From Piezodorus guildinii (taxonomy: Eukaryota > Arthropoda > Insecta > Hemiptera > Pentatomidae): a stretch of 64,000 nucleotides of DNA. Positions 31,672-43,480 of this stretch are shown here, piece after piece; position 1 is the stretch's first letter, and every line of letters starts with the position of its first letter. Location of the stretch: positions 27,516,641-27,580,640 of the forward strand of contig CM041294.1 in the NCBI GenBank assembly GCA_023052935.1, read 5' to 3'. The position numbers were made by a program, and so were the translations under genes. The notes beneath the pieces are model-generated. The model did not search any database. It was given only the letters and a program-made list of their open reading frames with translations, and was not told the DNA's origin.

Positions 31672-32427
31672 AAGGTTAAGAAGATGAATATCTTGATTTT
31701 GTTGACTCTAAAATATCGATATCAATAAACATACAAAGCAAAATCATGATGATCTTATTGTCCTAGTAAAGCGAAATCGAAAAGAATATCTTGATTACAT
31801 AAGCATAGAAATATGACATTCGAAAATTAAATTAATTACTTACTTACAATTAAGAACAATGTATTTTTTATTACTAATTAAAACATATGTTTTTTGTTTA
31901 CTTGGGAAAGAAACTAAGGTTATCTCTGTGAAGCAACTATAAAGCTTACTACTAAATGTCTGAACTTCCTTGACACAAATGGCAGGTCCATAAAATAATA
32001 AAGAGCTATGTGTACCAACAACTCATACAATCTGCAGTAACATTAAGATTACGATGGTAATACCGAAAATGATATATCTCTACAAGGTGATGATGTTTTA
32101 CAATTAAATGAAACAATAATAAAAAAAAAAAAACATGCATTCTCAACATAATCTACTTTAACGAACGTACTCTTCTTTTCAACTAAATTACAGCACAAAC
32201 CGAGAATTAAAAAAAAAAAAATCACTTCTATCGGCAGTCCCCATGACTGCCTGAATTGTAGTTTTAATATTCACTGCTTGGCGAGTTACATGCTTTTACG
32301 TTTTATAAAAAATGTATCATATTCGCGCTTTGCAGATTCCATAAATATGCCAATAAACATATTATCTGTTAGATGACATTTTACTGCTTATTAAACGTAA
32401 AATGTCAATGAACGCTTATTAATTTAA
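31672..32427. other. Sequence with a paralogous empty site for E1
   Basis: Bases about 32090-32260 match the two flanks of E1 joined together (AAATGAAACAATAATA on the left, GACTGCCTGAATT on the right). The rest is unrecognised. Confidence 0.5.
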
Positions 32428-32690
32428 AGTTACTTTTATGGTACCGTGGCTAATCGGACAATACTACTGTGGGCGCCAAATTGGGCAAATCCGGGTTTAA
32501 TTGGGACAGGGGTCTCTAACGAATATCTGACATCAAACAGACACGGGGCCACCATTTGATTACCCTTCGCCTGCTGGACGAATATACCAAGGATATTTCA
32601 ATAGGTTTGAAAATTCCTAGGGCTATTTGCTGGGTTAGAACACGCGTCCTTGGACATACAAGGCTGTTATGCTAGCCAACACACTACTGG
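32428..32690 (-). mobile_element. Diverged SINE copy S8
   Basis: Minus-strand relative of the SINE: GGCTAATCGGAC, ACTGTGGGCGCC, TGGGACAGGGGTCTCTAACGA, and GGCTGTTATGCTAGCCA in place of the head. It shares the order of blocks but has many substitutions, so it is an older insertion or another subfamily. Confidence 0.65.
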
Positions 32691-33182
32691 TGACTTGCAT
32701 TTACCACATAGTTATTAAGAAGAATTTGCTATAACATAAATGCCAAATTATTTAATCAATGCTTTCTAAAACTATCACTTTATCAAATTTACTTTCCAAA
32801 CTGTTCTATATTGATTATATATTCATAGTAAAATCGCTATAGTTTGGAAATTAAAAACGTTAACTTTACAAATAAAACATTAAAAAATCTGGTGCGCGCA
32901 ACACACGACCTTCACTTACCTCCGTTGTCAAAGTCAATTTAATAATTTTTAAAAACATTTAAAGATACAATTTGAATTTTAATAGAAACATGTGTTTTAT
33001 TAAATAATCTATTATATTTTTATCTATAACAATCAGTTAGTTTTGTCGGCTTTTCATCACCCTCCATTAACCTTAAGAATTCCGTGCATTAGATAATAAT
33101 TTTTCTAAAATCGTTAGCTATCCAACGGTATTATAGGTGGAATAGTCAGGAATCAGTAATTTTTTTTAAAAGTTTTTAATTT

Positions 33183-33224
33183 TGCCAACGTTTCGGCCCA
33201 AGCTTGTGAGCCATCATCAGGGCA
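33183..33224 (-). ncRNA. Hammerhead ribozyme motif, minus strand
   Basis: Mirror of the plus-strand motif at 33346-33387: UGCC stem I strand, CUGAUGA, stem II GGCUC/GGGCC, GAAA, tiny stem III ACGU, U at the cleavage site, GGCA closing stem I. Confidence 0.65.
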
Positions 33225-33256
33225 TTACTGAGCCATGTCCAAGCATAAACTCTTTT

Positions 33257-33290
33257 TTTCGGCCCAAGCTTGTGAGCCATCATCAGGGCA
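33257..33290 (-). ncRNA. Partial hammerhead motif (lacks stem III and one stem I strand)
   Basis: Contains CUGAUGA, stem II and GAAA but ends there. The tandem duplication copied only part of the unit, so it cannot self-cleave alone. Confidence 0.55.
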
Positions 33291-33345
33291 TTACTGAGCC
33301 ATTTCCAAGCATAAACTCTTTTTATGCTTGGACATGGCTCAGTAA

Positions 33346-33387
33346 TGCCCTGATGATGGCTCACAAGCTTGGGCCGAAACGTTGGCA
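33346..33387 (+). ncRNA. Hammerhead ribozyme motif, plus strand
   Basis: Order seen: UGCC (33346-33349), CUGAUGA (33350-33356), stem II GGCUC with GGGCC around an 8-base loop, GAAA (33376-33379), ACGU as a 2-bp stem III (33379-33382), U (33383) as the cleavage base, and GGCA (33384-33387) pairing with UGCC. Hammerheads with tiny stem III are known from Penelope-like elements and often act as dimers. Cleavage is inferred, not shown. Confidence 0.7.
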
Positions 33388-34089
33388 AAATTAAAAACTT
33401 TTAAAAAAATGACTGATTCCTGACTATTCCACCTATAATAGTTTCTACAGTCGACTATACATCCTCAATATTATCCAACGGTATATTATACATCTATATT
33501 ACTATTCTTGTGTTAAAAAACACAAAAATGCATTAAAAAATATGTATTTCTCCTTTAGTTGTTTATCAAATTCGCTCAACTTGCATATTACCCGTTAATT
33601 ATCAATGCTAATAAGATGATGTACCAAATTTTTTTAAACCTATAAAATTAAAGGTACTTTAGAGGAAGTAAATTTAAAATATCAGCATTAAAGCCCTGTC
33701 AGACTATTTCAATCAGAATGAAACCTACATCATACTAAAGCCCATCAAATTTTACATCGATATAACGAGTGTAATCAAAAACGTTAGAGCTGTTTTTGAG
33801 AAAATGGTGAAAAGGTGCAAAATGCATAAAATAAAGTAGATCTTCCATTCAGCTGATTTTGGTGATAAAGATATTGTATCATCTCGGGCGTATAGTTGTC
33901 TTAAATATGAAATTTCAGTTTCATAGGACTTTTCGTTTTCGCCAGGGAGTTACCACACACACAGAACTTTTTGCGGGAATCATAGGACCCTAAAAGGTGT
34001 ATTTCCGTTGAAAACTGGAATTCGAAAATTTTTATGATCGCAATACTTCCCCTTACTATATATTTCATATATGGGTAAGTGAAAGTAAA

Positions 34090-34850
34090 ATGAACTAAAT
34101 TTGCTTGATTATTCCCAATAAAATTTCAGAAAATGGACTCAATACCTTTAAAAAATCATTATTTCGATTGTGTATTAAAAATTTTCGAACCTCACAAGGG
34201 CAAACTCCTTGCACCCATTAATGTTATAACACCACTTTGGGAGCCAACAGGGAAAATATAAATACAAGGTGTTTGTATGCTTGAACAAATATTCGTAACA
34301 AGAGTGGACTTAAACAATTACAGCGGTCTGCCTTATAACTGCCTATTTTAAACACTCCCTTGTGTGGTGGAATAATTTGAGGAGAGATACACTTTATTTA
34401 TAAATAAACAAACAAAATAATTCTGCCCAACTTAATTGGGTTGCTATAACACAGCATGCCAATTGTTTCCCACAGAAATATTCTTAACATTTTATTTGAC
34501 TATAAATACAATTTTTTTTCCTTTTTTACTCTTTTTAAATTTTTTTTCCTACTTATTTTTCCTGTTTTTTTTTTTCTCTTTTCCTTTTCTACCGTCTCAC
34601 ATTTTCTTTCAAATACTTAGATATATCTATACCTATACACAAAAGATTAAATAAAAAAAAAAAAAAAAATTATATATACATTATACAACTACATACTAAA
34701 AATCACACCATCATAAATAAAAACAGTACAAAAACACTTCGCACCTAAAATCAATGTCTCTATATATACAAAATTTATGTTAAAATTAAAATAAAAATAT
34801 AAACCACTATAAGTAAACACAGATGCACATGCATGCCCCTCCAATTATAC
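34090..34850. other. AT-rich sequence, pyrimidine-rich tracts
   Basis: A long TTTTCCT-rich stretch (34504-34600) and a poly-A run (34652-34669). No gene seen. Confidence 0.4.
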
Positions 34851-34853
34851 CTG

Positions 34854-35036
34854 TTAGGAGTAGATGTGATAGTGTTTAATTCCCTGGGAGTCGAGAGTCA
34901 CACTTTCTGCTATCTTGGCCACATCCTTTATATTGACACCTATGTCCTCCATGAAGCTCCTTGTTGAACCTGGTACAGCTCCGCGGGCTCCAAACCAAAG
35001 GCCTTTTACGTTGAATATAACTCGTTGTAATACCAA
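34854..35036 (-). pseudogene. LINE C-terminal fragment, possibly R2-related
   Basis: The frame reads VIFNVKGLWFGARGAVPGST and later VKDVAKIAESVTLDSQGI-like text. The pattern GLWFGARGxIP near the C terminus, followed by a helix and an HLY-like end, recalls the last domain of R2/NeSL-type reverse transcriptases. Too short to prove; no catalytic motif. Confidence 0.35.
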
Positions 35037-35161
35037 GGTTTGTGTTTTGATATTCTGTTAACGTTCAGCCAAAGAAGTGAAAAGGAAAATAAGAAGGACG
35101 GAAGGATGAAGATTAGTACTTTTATCATTGTAATGTATGGTTTAATTTCCCTCAGTATACT

Positions 35162-36050
35162 ATTACTTTCACTTTCTATATATAGTAAGGGGAAGTATTG
35201 CGATCGTGAAAATTTTCGAATTCCAGTTTTCAACGGAAATACACGTTTTAGGGCCCCCTGAGTCCAAATAACCAAGTCCCGCAAAAAGGTCTGTGTGTGT
35301 GTGTGGTAACTCCCGGGCGGAAACGGTAAGTCCTATGAAACCGAAATTTCATATTTAAGACAACTATACGCCCGAGACGTGACAAAACCTTTTTCATCAA
35401 AATGAGCTTACCAAAAGAGGCACTTTATACCATGCATTTTGCACCTTTTTTCGAATTTCTTGAAAACGGTTCAGACGATTTTGATTAAACTCGCTATATC
35501 GATGTAAAATTTAATGGGATTTAATATCATGTTGGTTTCATTCTGATTAAAATGGTCTGACAGGGCTTAAATGCCGATATTCTAAATTGTCTTCCCCTAA
35601 AGTACCTTTAATTTAGTAGATTCAATAAAAATAACTATATCATCTTGTTAACGCTAATGAAAAACAGGTAAATATATAAATTTAATGAATTCGATACTCT
35701 AATAAAGAAGAAAACATATTTTTTTAATGCAATTTTTCGTTTTTGAACATAAGAGCAGTAATATACATGTATGATATACCGTTGGAAAGCTAAAGATTTT
35801 AGAAAAAATATTATCTCATACACAAGCTTTTAAGAGTTAATATAGAGTGATGAAATGAAGATAAAACTTACTGATTATTTTAGATAATAATATAATAGAT
35901 TTTTTAATAAAACACATGTTTCTATATAAATTCAATTTATTTAATTATGTAATAATTTCACGTATTTTTATCTCTAACTGTATTTGAAAATTCTTTTATT
36001 GATTTTAAAAATGGAGGTAAGTAAAAGTCGTGTGTTGCCCGCACCAGATT
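35162..36050 (+). repeat. H repeat copy, full length
   Basis: Starts ATTACTTTCACTTTC with the hairpin (one arm base changed), has a short (GT)n at about 35291-35304, and ends GGAGGTAAGTAAAAGTCGTG then GCACCAGATTTTT. A useful reference copy of about 890 bases. Confidence 0.8.
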
Positions 36051-37190
36051 TTTTTTATAGTACTTTTGCGTCCGTCTTCATTTAAGTACTTCTGGGCTTC
36101 AAGTTTATTTCCTATCCACGGATTTGAATAATAATGAAATACTACTCGATAGAAGTGTTCTATTGCCTATAAAGTTTCTATTGCGGACGTTTTATGGATA
36201 TTGCGTCTATAAACCTTCCGTTTAATGTTTAAACCTTCAGCTCATAGAGCTATTTAATTTAGAAATTGGAAAGACATTGATTAAAAGGCGACGGAAAACT
36301 TGGTATAGGTAGTCGGGTGTTTGTGGGTGTATTTACTCCGATATTCGTAGCAGATATTTTTAAATCTCTACTATCCCGTGTCTAATGTTAGTTTTAGTTT
36401 AAACGATCCTGAGATCTGGTTTTTATTTTGAAGTCTCTCGTGCTCGAATGGAGATGCTTTGCTCTCGGTAAATTATTCACTATTCATCTTGGAATAAAGA
36501 GACGCCGACTTATATAGGGAGATTAAATATTTATTTAAATTTCTTTGCTTTGAAAATCATTTTTTTTGTAGGTAGTTGTTATATTATTATTGTTACAAAC
36601 TTTCCACTTCCCCCTTGCTTGTTATGTATCAATAATCCAGAATTACTGTGAGCTTCACCTTGAGCGTCAATGTTAATTAATACTGAAAGTACAACTCACT
36701 TTAATAATTAATTGTGATTTATTTCCTTTAGTGATTTGAGGGCTTTACTTTTTTTTATTAAAAGTATCCAAAGTATTCATTTTAAAGGTCATTTAGATTA
36801 TTTACTCCGTACTAAAATTTTACGTAATTACATACTTTCGTTTTAGGCTTAACTAGTGTTTGTCACAACTTTGTAATAAACGTTTTTTATTACATTAACT
36901 TACATGTATATAGAATATATAGTTGTATTGCGTTTTTATTAGAATGTATAGAAAGTATTGCGATCGTGAAAATTTTCGAATTCTTGAGTTCCCACCGATT
37001 GTAAATATTGTATATATTTTTAGGCGCTTTTTATATTTTCATTTGTTTTTTAACTTTTCACGTATTTTGTTGTTTATATTTTGTATCATTATTTCATAAA
37101 TTTATCATTTCCTTCATATTGTGTGAATGTAGTACTACTATTACTGTCCTTATTGAGAAGAATTGTAATACTAACGAATAACTTTGTTTG

Positions 37191-37257
<67 letters not shown>

Positions 37258-37740
37258 CATTATAACATTATGTTTTCGCGTACTCATTGTGTTTTACAAT
37301 AGCGCTTGAAGCAGCTACGCAAATCGAAGATCTTCACTTAAGTGTCTCGTTAAGTCTCAAGTTCCTTTTAAGCTGCTGTGAGTGTTCTACACAACTCTTA
37401 GGGAAAATCACCCCAGTCTTGGCGTTCTTTTCTACATCTGTGTATTGAACGTCCATTTAGAGTAGAGAGGTTGGAGTTAGTTTATATTTAATGAACCTAT
37501 TAAGTTACGTTTACACATCAGTCGAAAATGATTTTGGATTTTTTTCGAGGTGGTTCTGTATTCTTGTAACTTCATAGTTGTTCATGTTTTCTAGATGATC
37601 GTTGGTTTTTATGTATCAAATTCACTAATAGTTAAATTCTTTTGTGAGCACCTTTCTATAGGAGAAAGCCGATCTAAAGTAATTGACCAACGCCAGCTAA
37701 TCTTTTATCACTTGTCATAACGCGACACCAAGTTTTGAAT
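36051..37740. other. AT-rich sequence with an H fragment and (TA)n
   Basis: Contains a 35-base H fragment (about 36951-36990, GAAAGTATTGCGATCGTGAA) and the (TA)n tract at 37192-37254. No gene was recognised. Confidence 0.45.
37192..37254. repeat. (TA)n microsatellite
   Basis: About 31 uninterrupted TA units. Confidence 0.95.
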
Positions 37741-38110
37741 ATCCTCCTAAAAAAAAAAGCTGCCTGACTTATTAACCACTGCCTCACAAATGTTTTGACT
37801 TCGTTATCGCATCAACTGCATTGATTGTCTCATTATGAGGCAGAAACTCAACTAGCAATACTCCTTTTCTGTCCCAAAAAACTGTGCACATGATTTTCCG
37901 GGCAGAAATTGTTTGATTAAACTTCACTCTTTTGATGATGAATGTCGCAATTCCATGGATTGTTGTTTTGATTCTGGTGTGACGTAGGCCACCCATGTTT
38001 CGTCACCAGTAACCATTTGGTCTAAAAAGTCTTCACCTTCATTGTGGTACCGCTCAAGGAAAGTGAGGCGGCAGAATTTTTGACGAGGGTATTCAAAAAC
38101 TGGTGCCGCG
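37740..38110 (-). pseudogene. Mariner transposase central fragment
   Basis: Minus strand, with one frameshift: MVTGDETWVAYVTPESKQQS then KFNQTISARKIMCTVFWDRK and GVLLVEFLPHNETINA. These are the first catalytic Asp (GDETWV) and the second (FWDRKG) of the mariner D,D34D triad. N- and C-terminal parts are missing. It contains the region deleted from M1 and M2, but appears to belong to another lineage. Confidence 0.8.
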
Positions 38111-39045
38111 TTATGACAAGTGCCTCAAAATTCATGTAAATTATGTAGAAAAGTAGATTAAGGTACAGGCTTTCGTGTAAAAATAAAATTATTGCGATAT
38201 GTTTGCACGTCTTTTTTTAATTCCAAAACGGTACTTACTTAAAAAACATGCATCGTATTTTCATTAAAATAATTCTACAACTTTCATTCTGATGGTTTCC
38301 ATTCCATTCCGCTCTTGTTTGCACAGCTATTCTAGGATTTTACTGTTTTAAGATTTATGCTGGTAGCAAAGTGAATATGACATGTAACGTGTTAAAACGG
38401 TAAAGCACGTTTATTAAAGTTTTCATTTTCACCAACCATTCGAATGACACGTAAATAAGACAAAAAGCTCGTGATATCTGTAGCTGTAATTTATGGAGTT
38501 AGGCATATTTACTGAAAGCTATCTTTCGGCGGTATCTGTTCCGCGGACACCCGCAGCCCCTGGCCAATATTGAAGCAGAGGTTTGAGTTATGGCGGCTAT
38601 CGCTCTGCCAGGGGCCTGGTTATGTTGGTCGCATCACTCAGCTAAGTGTGCCATATATCAGAGGTCGCTCTCTCAAGTGCTATTTCACACCCGTGGGTTG
38701 GCGTCGTCTATCAACTTGAGTAAGGTGAGCAGGGCTGGGTAGGATGGAACTGTAGGTCTACGGATCTAATTTATAAAAATAAGTGAAAGAAATAAGTCTT
38801 AGCTGCTTCTAAAATCAAACAGAAACACTACATTACAGCTGAAACTTGGGTACCAAATAGATAATAAAATCTACATAAGCTTATCTGGTCTCATACTCCT
38901 CGAAAGTTACTGTACACCAGGAAAAAACGCCTCAATAACGTATTGGTTAATTATTTTCAATAATTAACCTCTGTAATTGAACAAAAAAAAATACCTCCCC
39001 ACCTTCCTCAAAATTTGAGGAGTTACTTTTCAAGATACGTAGAAT
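38111..39045. other. Sequence with a GC-rich island, unidentified
   Basis: About 38525-38765 is much GC-richer than its surroundings (for example CCGCAGCCCCTGGCC). It could be the 5' UTR of an unrecognised LINE. No frame supports a protein. Confidence 0.35.
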
Positions 39046-39110
39046 AGAATAAGTTTATTTGTATTTGGGGTTCCCCTTAGAAATAGAGCCTGGCCAGGCT
39101 ATATATTACA
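39046..39110 (-). repeat. LINE 3'-end fragment
   Basis: On the minus strand: GGCCAGGCTCTATTTC, GGGGAACCCCAAATAC, AAATAAACTTATTC. A related end lies at 41282-41340 (+) with GCTAAGCCAGG and AATAAATTTATTC. Family unknown. Confidence 0.4.
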
Positions 39111-39153
39111 AACAGTAATAAATAACAAATATAAGTAATAAACAATAAAAAGG

Positions 39154-39258
39154 GGATCACTTGTAGCTGGGTGGCTAGGGTAACAGCCTCCCATGCCAAA
39201 GGTCACGGGTTCAAATCCGCAGGTGGTCCTAGGATTTTTTAATGGGAGTAAAAAATCC
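39154..39258 (+). mobile_element. SINE copy S3, head only
   Basis: Has the tRNA-like head with both boxes and the first body block (GGGAGTAAAAAATCC), then stops before an unrelated T run. The B box carries one change (TTCAAATCC). Confidence 0.75.
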
Positions 39259-40130
39259 AACTTTTTTTTTCCTAGTAGATATCGACTCACCGACTCATCA
39301 TTGGCTCATCGTGATTAGCTCACTTTCTGATTTCTGGTATAATTAATGTTTTAATTAATTATTAATGGAATTTATTATCTTGATAATTACACCAAATAAA
39401 GCTCTGATGAGTGCTACATCAAATCAGATTTCATATATAGGGACACAAAAAAAATGGATGTAGCAAAAATTCAACTTTTGAAATTTTCAAGAAAGACGTT
39501 TTGTACGTTTTGCTGAGAATGGCCCATGTACCAGTAGCAAACAACGCACAATGGCGCTTAACTAACACTTTTATAACAACCAACATTGTCACCTAATTAC
39601 TTAATTAGAGAAGTAGCCGGTTGACATTTTGAATAATAACAGTAAAGTCTAGAAGTTGGCAGAGAACAAACCACCTTCGCTGGCCTTCCTCAACAATCTT
39701 AGTAATATTGAAAAATATATTGTTCTATCCTTTCACGAGCCATAACTGTTTCCTATGAACAGTATCAATCAGCTGAATGGTCCAATGTAGTAAAGAACAG
39801 AATAAATATGAAAATTCTAAAAATAGGTCAAGATAAGATGGAAGAAAAAGTTCACTATTTACAACTTTTTTTTATTAGTTTGAGTTATGTCCTTAGTAAG
39901 ACAGACGGAAAATGATATTCTAATATTTACCATTCTGTTTGTACCAGAACTGAAGTTAGGGATTCTTGTTTTGGAACCGTTGTGAAATAATTTCCCATAT
40001 ATAAAGACTAGATTCGAACCCACTGCCCGTTGAACTCGAAGTTTCTAAGGGTACATTTTTGCACTTTCAGTCACAATTATTTATATGAATTCGGAGTCAA
40101 GGAAAGGAACAATCTCTACTTCGTTAGTTT
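39259..40130. other. Sequence without recognised feature
   Basis: No gene or repeat identified. Confidence 0.35.
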
Positions 40131-40132
40131 GT

Positions 40133-40390
40133 TTATTTATTTAACGTCACTTCATGCTACTATGGCTAATCGTACGATGCTACAGTGGGAGTGCTAAATT
40201 TTGCCTATCCAGGTTTTATTAGGATAGGGATCTTTTACGAGTACCTGACATCGCACAGGCTCGGGACCACAAGGAGGACATAACTAAGGATTTTTTACTA
40301 GTATTAAAAAATCCTATGACCACCTGCGGGTTTGAACCCGTGACCTTTGGCATATCAGGCTGTTATGCTAGCCACCCAGCTACAATTTAT
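40133..40390 (-). mobile_element. SINE copy S4, near full length
   Basis: Minus strand from a TTTATTTAACGTCAC tail to GCTAGCCACCCAGCTACAA. A short deletion removes the block around CTCCGAAGGACGG; the B box is intact. Confidence 0.8.
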
Positions 40391-41736
40391 CCCATCTCTA
40401 CTTTGTGAAGTCGGGACATTTAAAAACAATACTAATCAAAACTCTCTGTTGGACATCCTCAAATAATCTTTAAGTAAATTGATCTGATATATTCCGACTT
40501 CGAAGGAAATTTATTCAATAAAACTTTGTTTAAATTAAAATGATTTTTTAAACCATCAACATTTTAATGTGGTTCCTAAGAATACATGTTGTGGATGCAG
40601 CTAAAAAAATAGATAATTTAATAATAACAAATGTCCGGGAAGTATCACATTAAAAACTATTTCCATAGTTCTATGATTCAAACCCATAGAATATTTCATG
40701 TGATATGAATACACATTAAACCCTCTATCATTTAATAGCAGTGTGCTCTATTTTCTCCATCATATACTACCACATACCATACGTAAAAAATATGCCAGAA
40801 AATCAGTTCCTTACAATAGTCGTAATAGAAGATCATACAAAATAAAATAAAATATATAACCAACTGCCTAAAACTGAGATCGTTCATTATCAACGAATAA
40901 AAACAAAATTCTATAAGGCGAGAAACATAAACAATAATACGGAAGCAGTACTATATCCATAATTACTGTTTGATGTATATAAACTTATGATAAATTCTTA
41001 AACAATTTTCTTATACCTAAAATGAATATTAACGTATTACAAATTTTAACTAATGTAACCAGCCTTGCCGAACTTAATCGATGTAGTTAAAATTGCAATC
41101 CAAAAAGCCTTAAACAGATTTATTTATATTATTTTTTTTTTAACAGGTGTATTATTAATCTAAAAACATATATATTTGTACTTCATCTCTACAATATTGA
41201 GAAAGTAAAAAAAACAAAAAAAAAACTGTTAATTTATCTTTATCAATATATGTACATAATTTACAAATACATTGTAAATAGCTAAGCCAGGAATTTGTAT
41301 GGGGAATACCCCAATGACGAATAAATTTATTCTAATATAAAATGGTAATACAAAATTATACTTTTTATTTCATCTTAGTAATAAATCATCATTCATTTCA
41401 TAAAAGCGCCTATTATGTATATACCACAAGGGAGTTTTGGGAGTGACGAATTTGGGAATGGTCAGTGACATTTCCTTGAAAGCTCTTCTTGGCTATGACC
41501 TATTAACTGGCGGGCCAACAAATAGCAGGAAGTGGACCGCCTCGCTAACTGGATAGTGGGACAAAAGTTTCAACGACTATTTCCTCCTTTTTGAAAAATA
41601 TCTTGACTTGTAAGGAATGATAATATCCTGTAATATTGAAAAAGGGCATCTTAAGCTGAAGCTACAAGTTAGCTTTGATACTCTAAAACGAGGTACAATT
41701 AAATTTTAATATAGTCTGAATTTTTTTATGAATAGG
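40391..41736. other. AT-rich sequence; LINE 3'-end fragment at 41282-41340
   Basis: The fragment GGGGAATACCCCAATGACG followed by AATAAATTTATTC resembles the 39.05 kb end. No other feature was recognised. Confidence 0.4.
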
Positions 41737-42017
41737 TCATCTGTGGCGTAATGGCTATCATAACAACCTTCTATGCCTAAGGTCGCGGGTTCAAACCCAC
41801 TATATTGACCCAGGAATTTTTAAAGGAAGTAATGAATCCTTGGTTGCGGTCGTTAGGAATAAAAATGTAAAATGATGGTCCCGAGCCTGTGCGATGTCAG
41901 TTGCTTGTTAAGAACATCTATTCTAATTAAACCTGAACAGGCAAATTTCATGACTCCCACTGCAACCTCGTCCGATTAGTCACAGAAACATGAAATTGAC
42001 ACTAAGTGGATAATAAA
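41737..42017 (+). mobile_element. Diverged SINE copy S5
   Basis: tRNA-like head (GTGGCGTAATGGCTA and GGTTCAAACCC) and body blocks in the same order as S1, but with many differences (GAATTTTTAAAGGAAGTAA, CGTCCGATTAGTCACAG). A poly-A-rich tail ends it. Probably a separate older subfamily. Confidence 0.7.
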
Positions 42018-42790
42018 AAAAAAAATATATTGATGGAGTATACCTTACTTAATAGTTTTGGTAACGAACCTTTGGTTTAGCTACGGCTTATTTTATTCTT
42101 GTTTAACGTATACTACGCATATAGCTTGAACAACTGCTAAAGTAAAAATATAGAAAACGTTTTCCAGTCCTACGTTTACATTCTATTTTATACATTGTTA
42201 TATTTATTTTACTAACCTCTTATGTTAATACAAACGTCAATAACGTCATAACGTCATTCTTCATACGGATATACCAGTGAATATTTTCTGTGAACCACAA
42301 TGGTTTGAATTTATTCCAGGTTATTCTAAATCTGGCTTAAAATAATTTATTTAATGCAATGAAGGTAGCGAATTCAATGTTAAACTGACCTTCCATAAAT
42401 AATTAATTTTCTTTAAATACTTAATTTTTTTCACCAACATCATAGTTGATGTATCCTCGTTATCATAAATGTTTCTGCAAATTTAACGTTATAATAATCT
42501 ATACAATTTAATATCATAACATGACACTGATTACAGCCAAAAATAATCTACTTAAATACATTAAATAATTAATAACCATCTAAATGTATTCGCTTATATT
42601 ACTCTTTGTTATAAACTTTTCTTTTATCTGTTATATTAATTATATAACTTTATTTTAAATTAATTTCATTCTAATAACAATTGTTTTAATACGAGTATAT
42701 TTTTGGTCTTCCTAGATTGAAGCTTTCAATGTTAAATCTCCATATTCATGTAAAATTACAATACGAAAATAATCTAATTTCATATATTGT
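42018..42790. other. AT-rich sequence, no feature seen
   Basis: Nothing recognised. Confidence 0.4.
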
Positions 42791-42793
42791 AAA

Positions 42794-43480
42794 TTTTTTT
42801 TTTCACTTCATATCTATATTTACGCCTGTCAGAATGTATCTGACAATCAGGAAATGTGCTGTACAAATTAAGATCAGGCATGGTAGGCATGGGGAAGTAA
42901 AGTTCCCAGCAGCACCCCTTCCAAGGCTTTAATTTAACAGAGGAGGTCCCTGATGCAGCTATGTTTTAGCCTTCTTCTGACTGGCATTACAGCTACTGAC
43001 ATACATACTGAGTGTTCTATATGTTGGTTAACTGTTGCTTGTTGCAAGTCCGTATGTAGGGTTCTGTTGTTTACATACCAAGGAACTGTCGTTATGAGTC
43101 TTAAAATTTTGGATTGAAATGATTGCAGTTTTTGTATGAGTCTTTTTTGCTGAAGCAAAAATCTGTGAAGCGTAAGTCCATATTGGCTAAGTAGGTATGT
43201 GTATGTATTCAGTTTCTGTCTAATTCTTAATTTTGAAGATTTAGATAAAAGTGAGGATAGTACTTTTTAGTCGGTGGTTGGGAGTCTGTCTTTTCATCTT
43301 GACATGTGGGCCCCAAGTCATCCTTCGATCGAGTGTCAGTTCTAGTTAATGTACAGAGTTGGTCTGAGGGATTTGGTTGTTGTCAATAAAAAATGGCGGG
43401 CAAGTGTTTTGTCGTAGTGTGAACGTTGCGTTTTGATTTGTCATGATTTAAACGAATTGTACTGTTGTAAATTAAATATT
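42794..43480 (-). pseudogene. Jockey-B 3' part: reverse transcriptase C terminus and 3' UTR
   Basis: Poly-A tail at 42803-42794 (T run on plus). The 3' UTR ends CTGACAGGCG-like and AATAAATATAG-like. Upstream, the minus strand reads LQSFQSKILRLITTVPWYVN, NRTLHTDLQ, MPVRRRLKHSCIRDLL, and, with frame repair, RRMTWGPHVKMKRQTP and HDKSKRNVHTT. These are typical of the region after the Jockey catalytic domain. Several stops. It is a 5'-truncated, inactive copy. Confidence 0.7.

Larger units (their letters stand above)
33131..33471. mobile_element. Hammerhead-bearing Penelope-type foldback, 341 bp
   Basis: Flanked by TATCCAACGGTA on both sides (33119-33130, 33472-33483). Two inverted arms (about 33137-33257 and 33316-33437) would form a hairpin of over 100 bp. 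The left arm carries an extra tandem half-unit. Each arm has a hammerhead-type motif. It has no coding sequence, so it must be non-autonomous. Confidence 0.75.
32888..34089 (-). repeat. H repeat copy split by a foldback insertion
   Basis: Runs from TCTGGTGCGCGCAACACACG to the hairpin end (TATATATTTCATATATGGGT, then AAGTGAAAGT) near 34089. The body is interrupted at 33131-33471. This copy keeps both termini and a short (CA)n tract near 33953. Confidence 0.8.

Noticed and set aside
32888..34089. The foldback at 33.1 kb as an intrinsic part of H
   Set aside because: Other H copies read straight through this position, and a 12-bp duplication flanks it, so it is an insertion.
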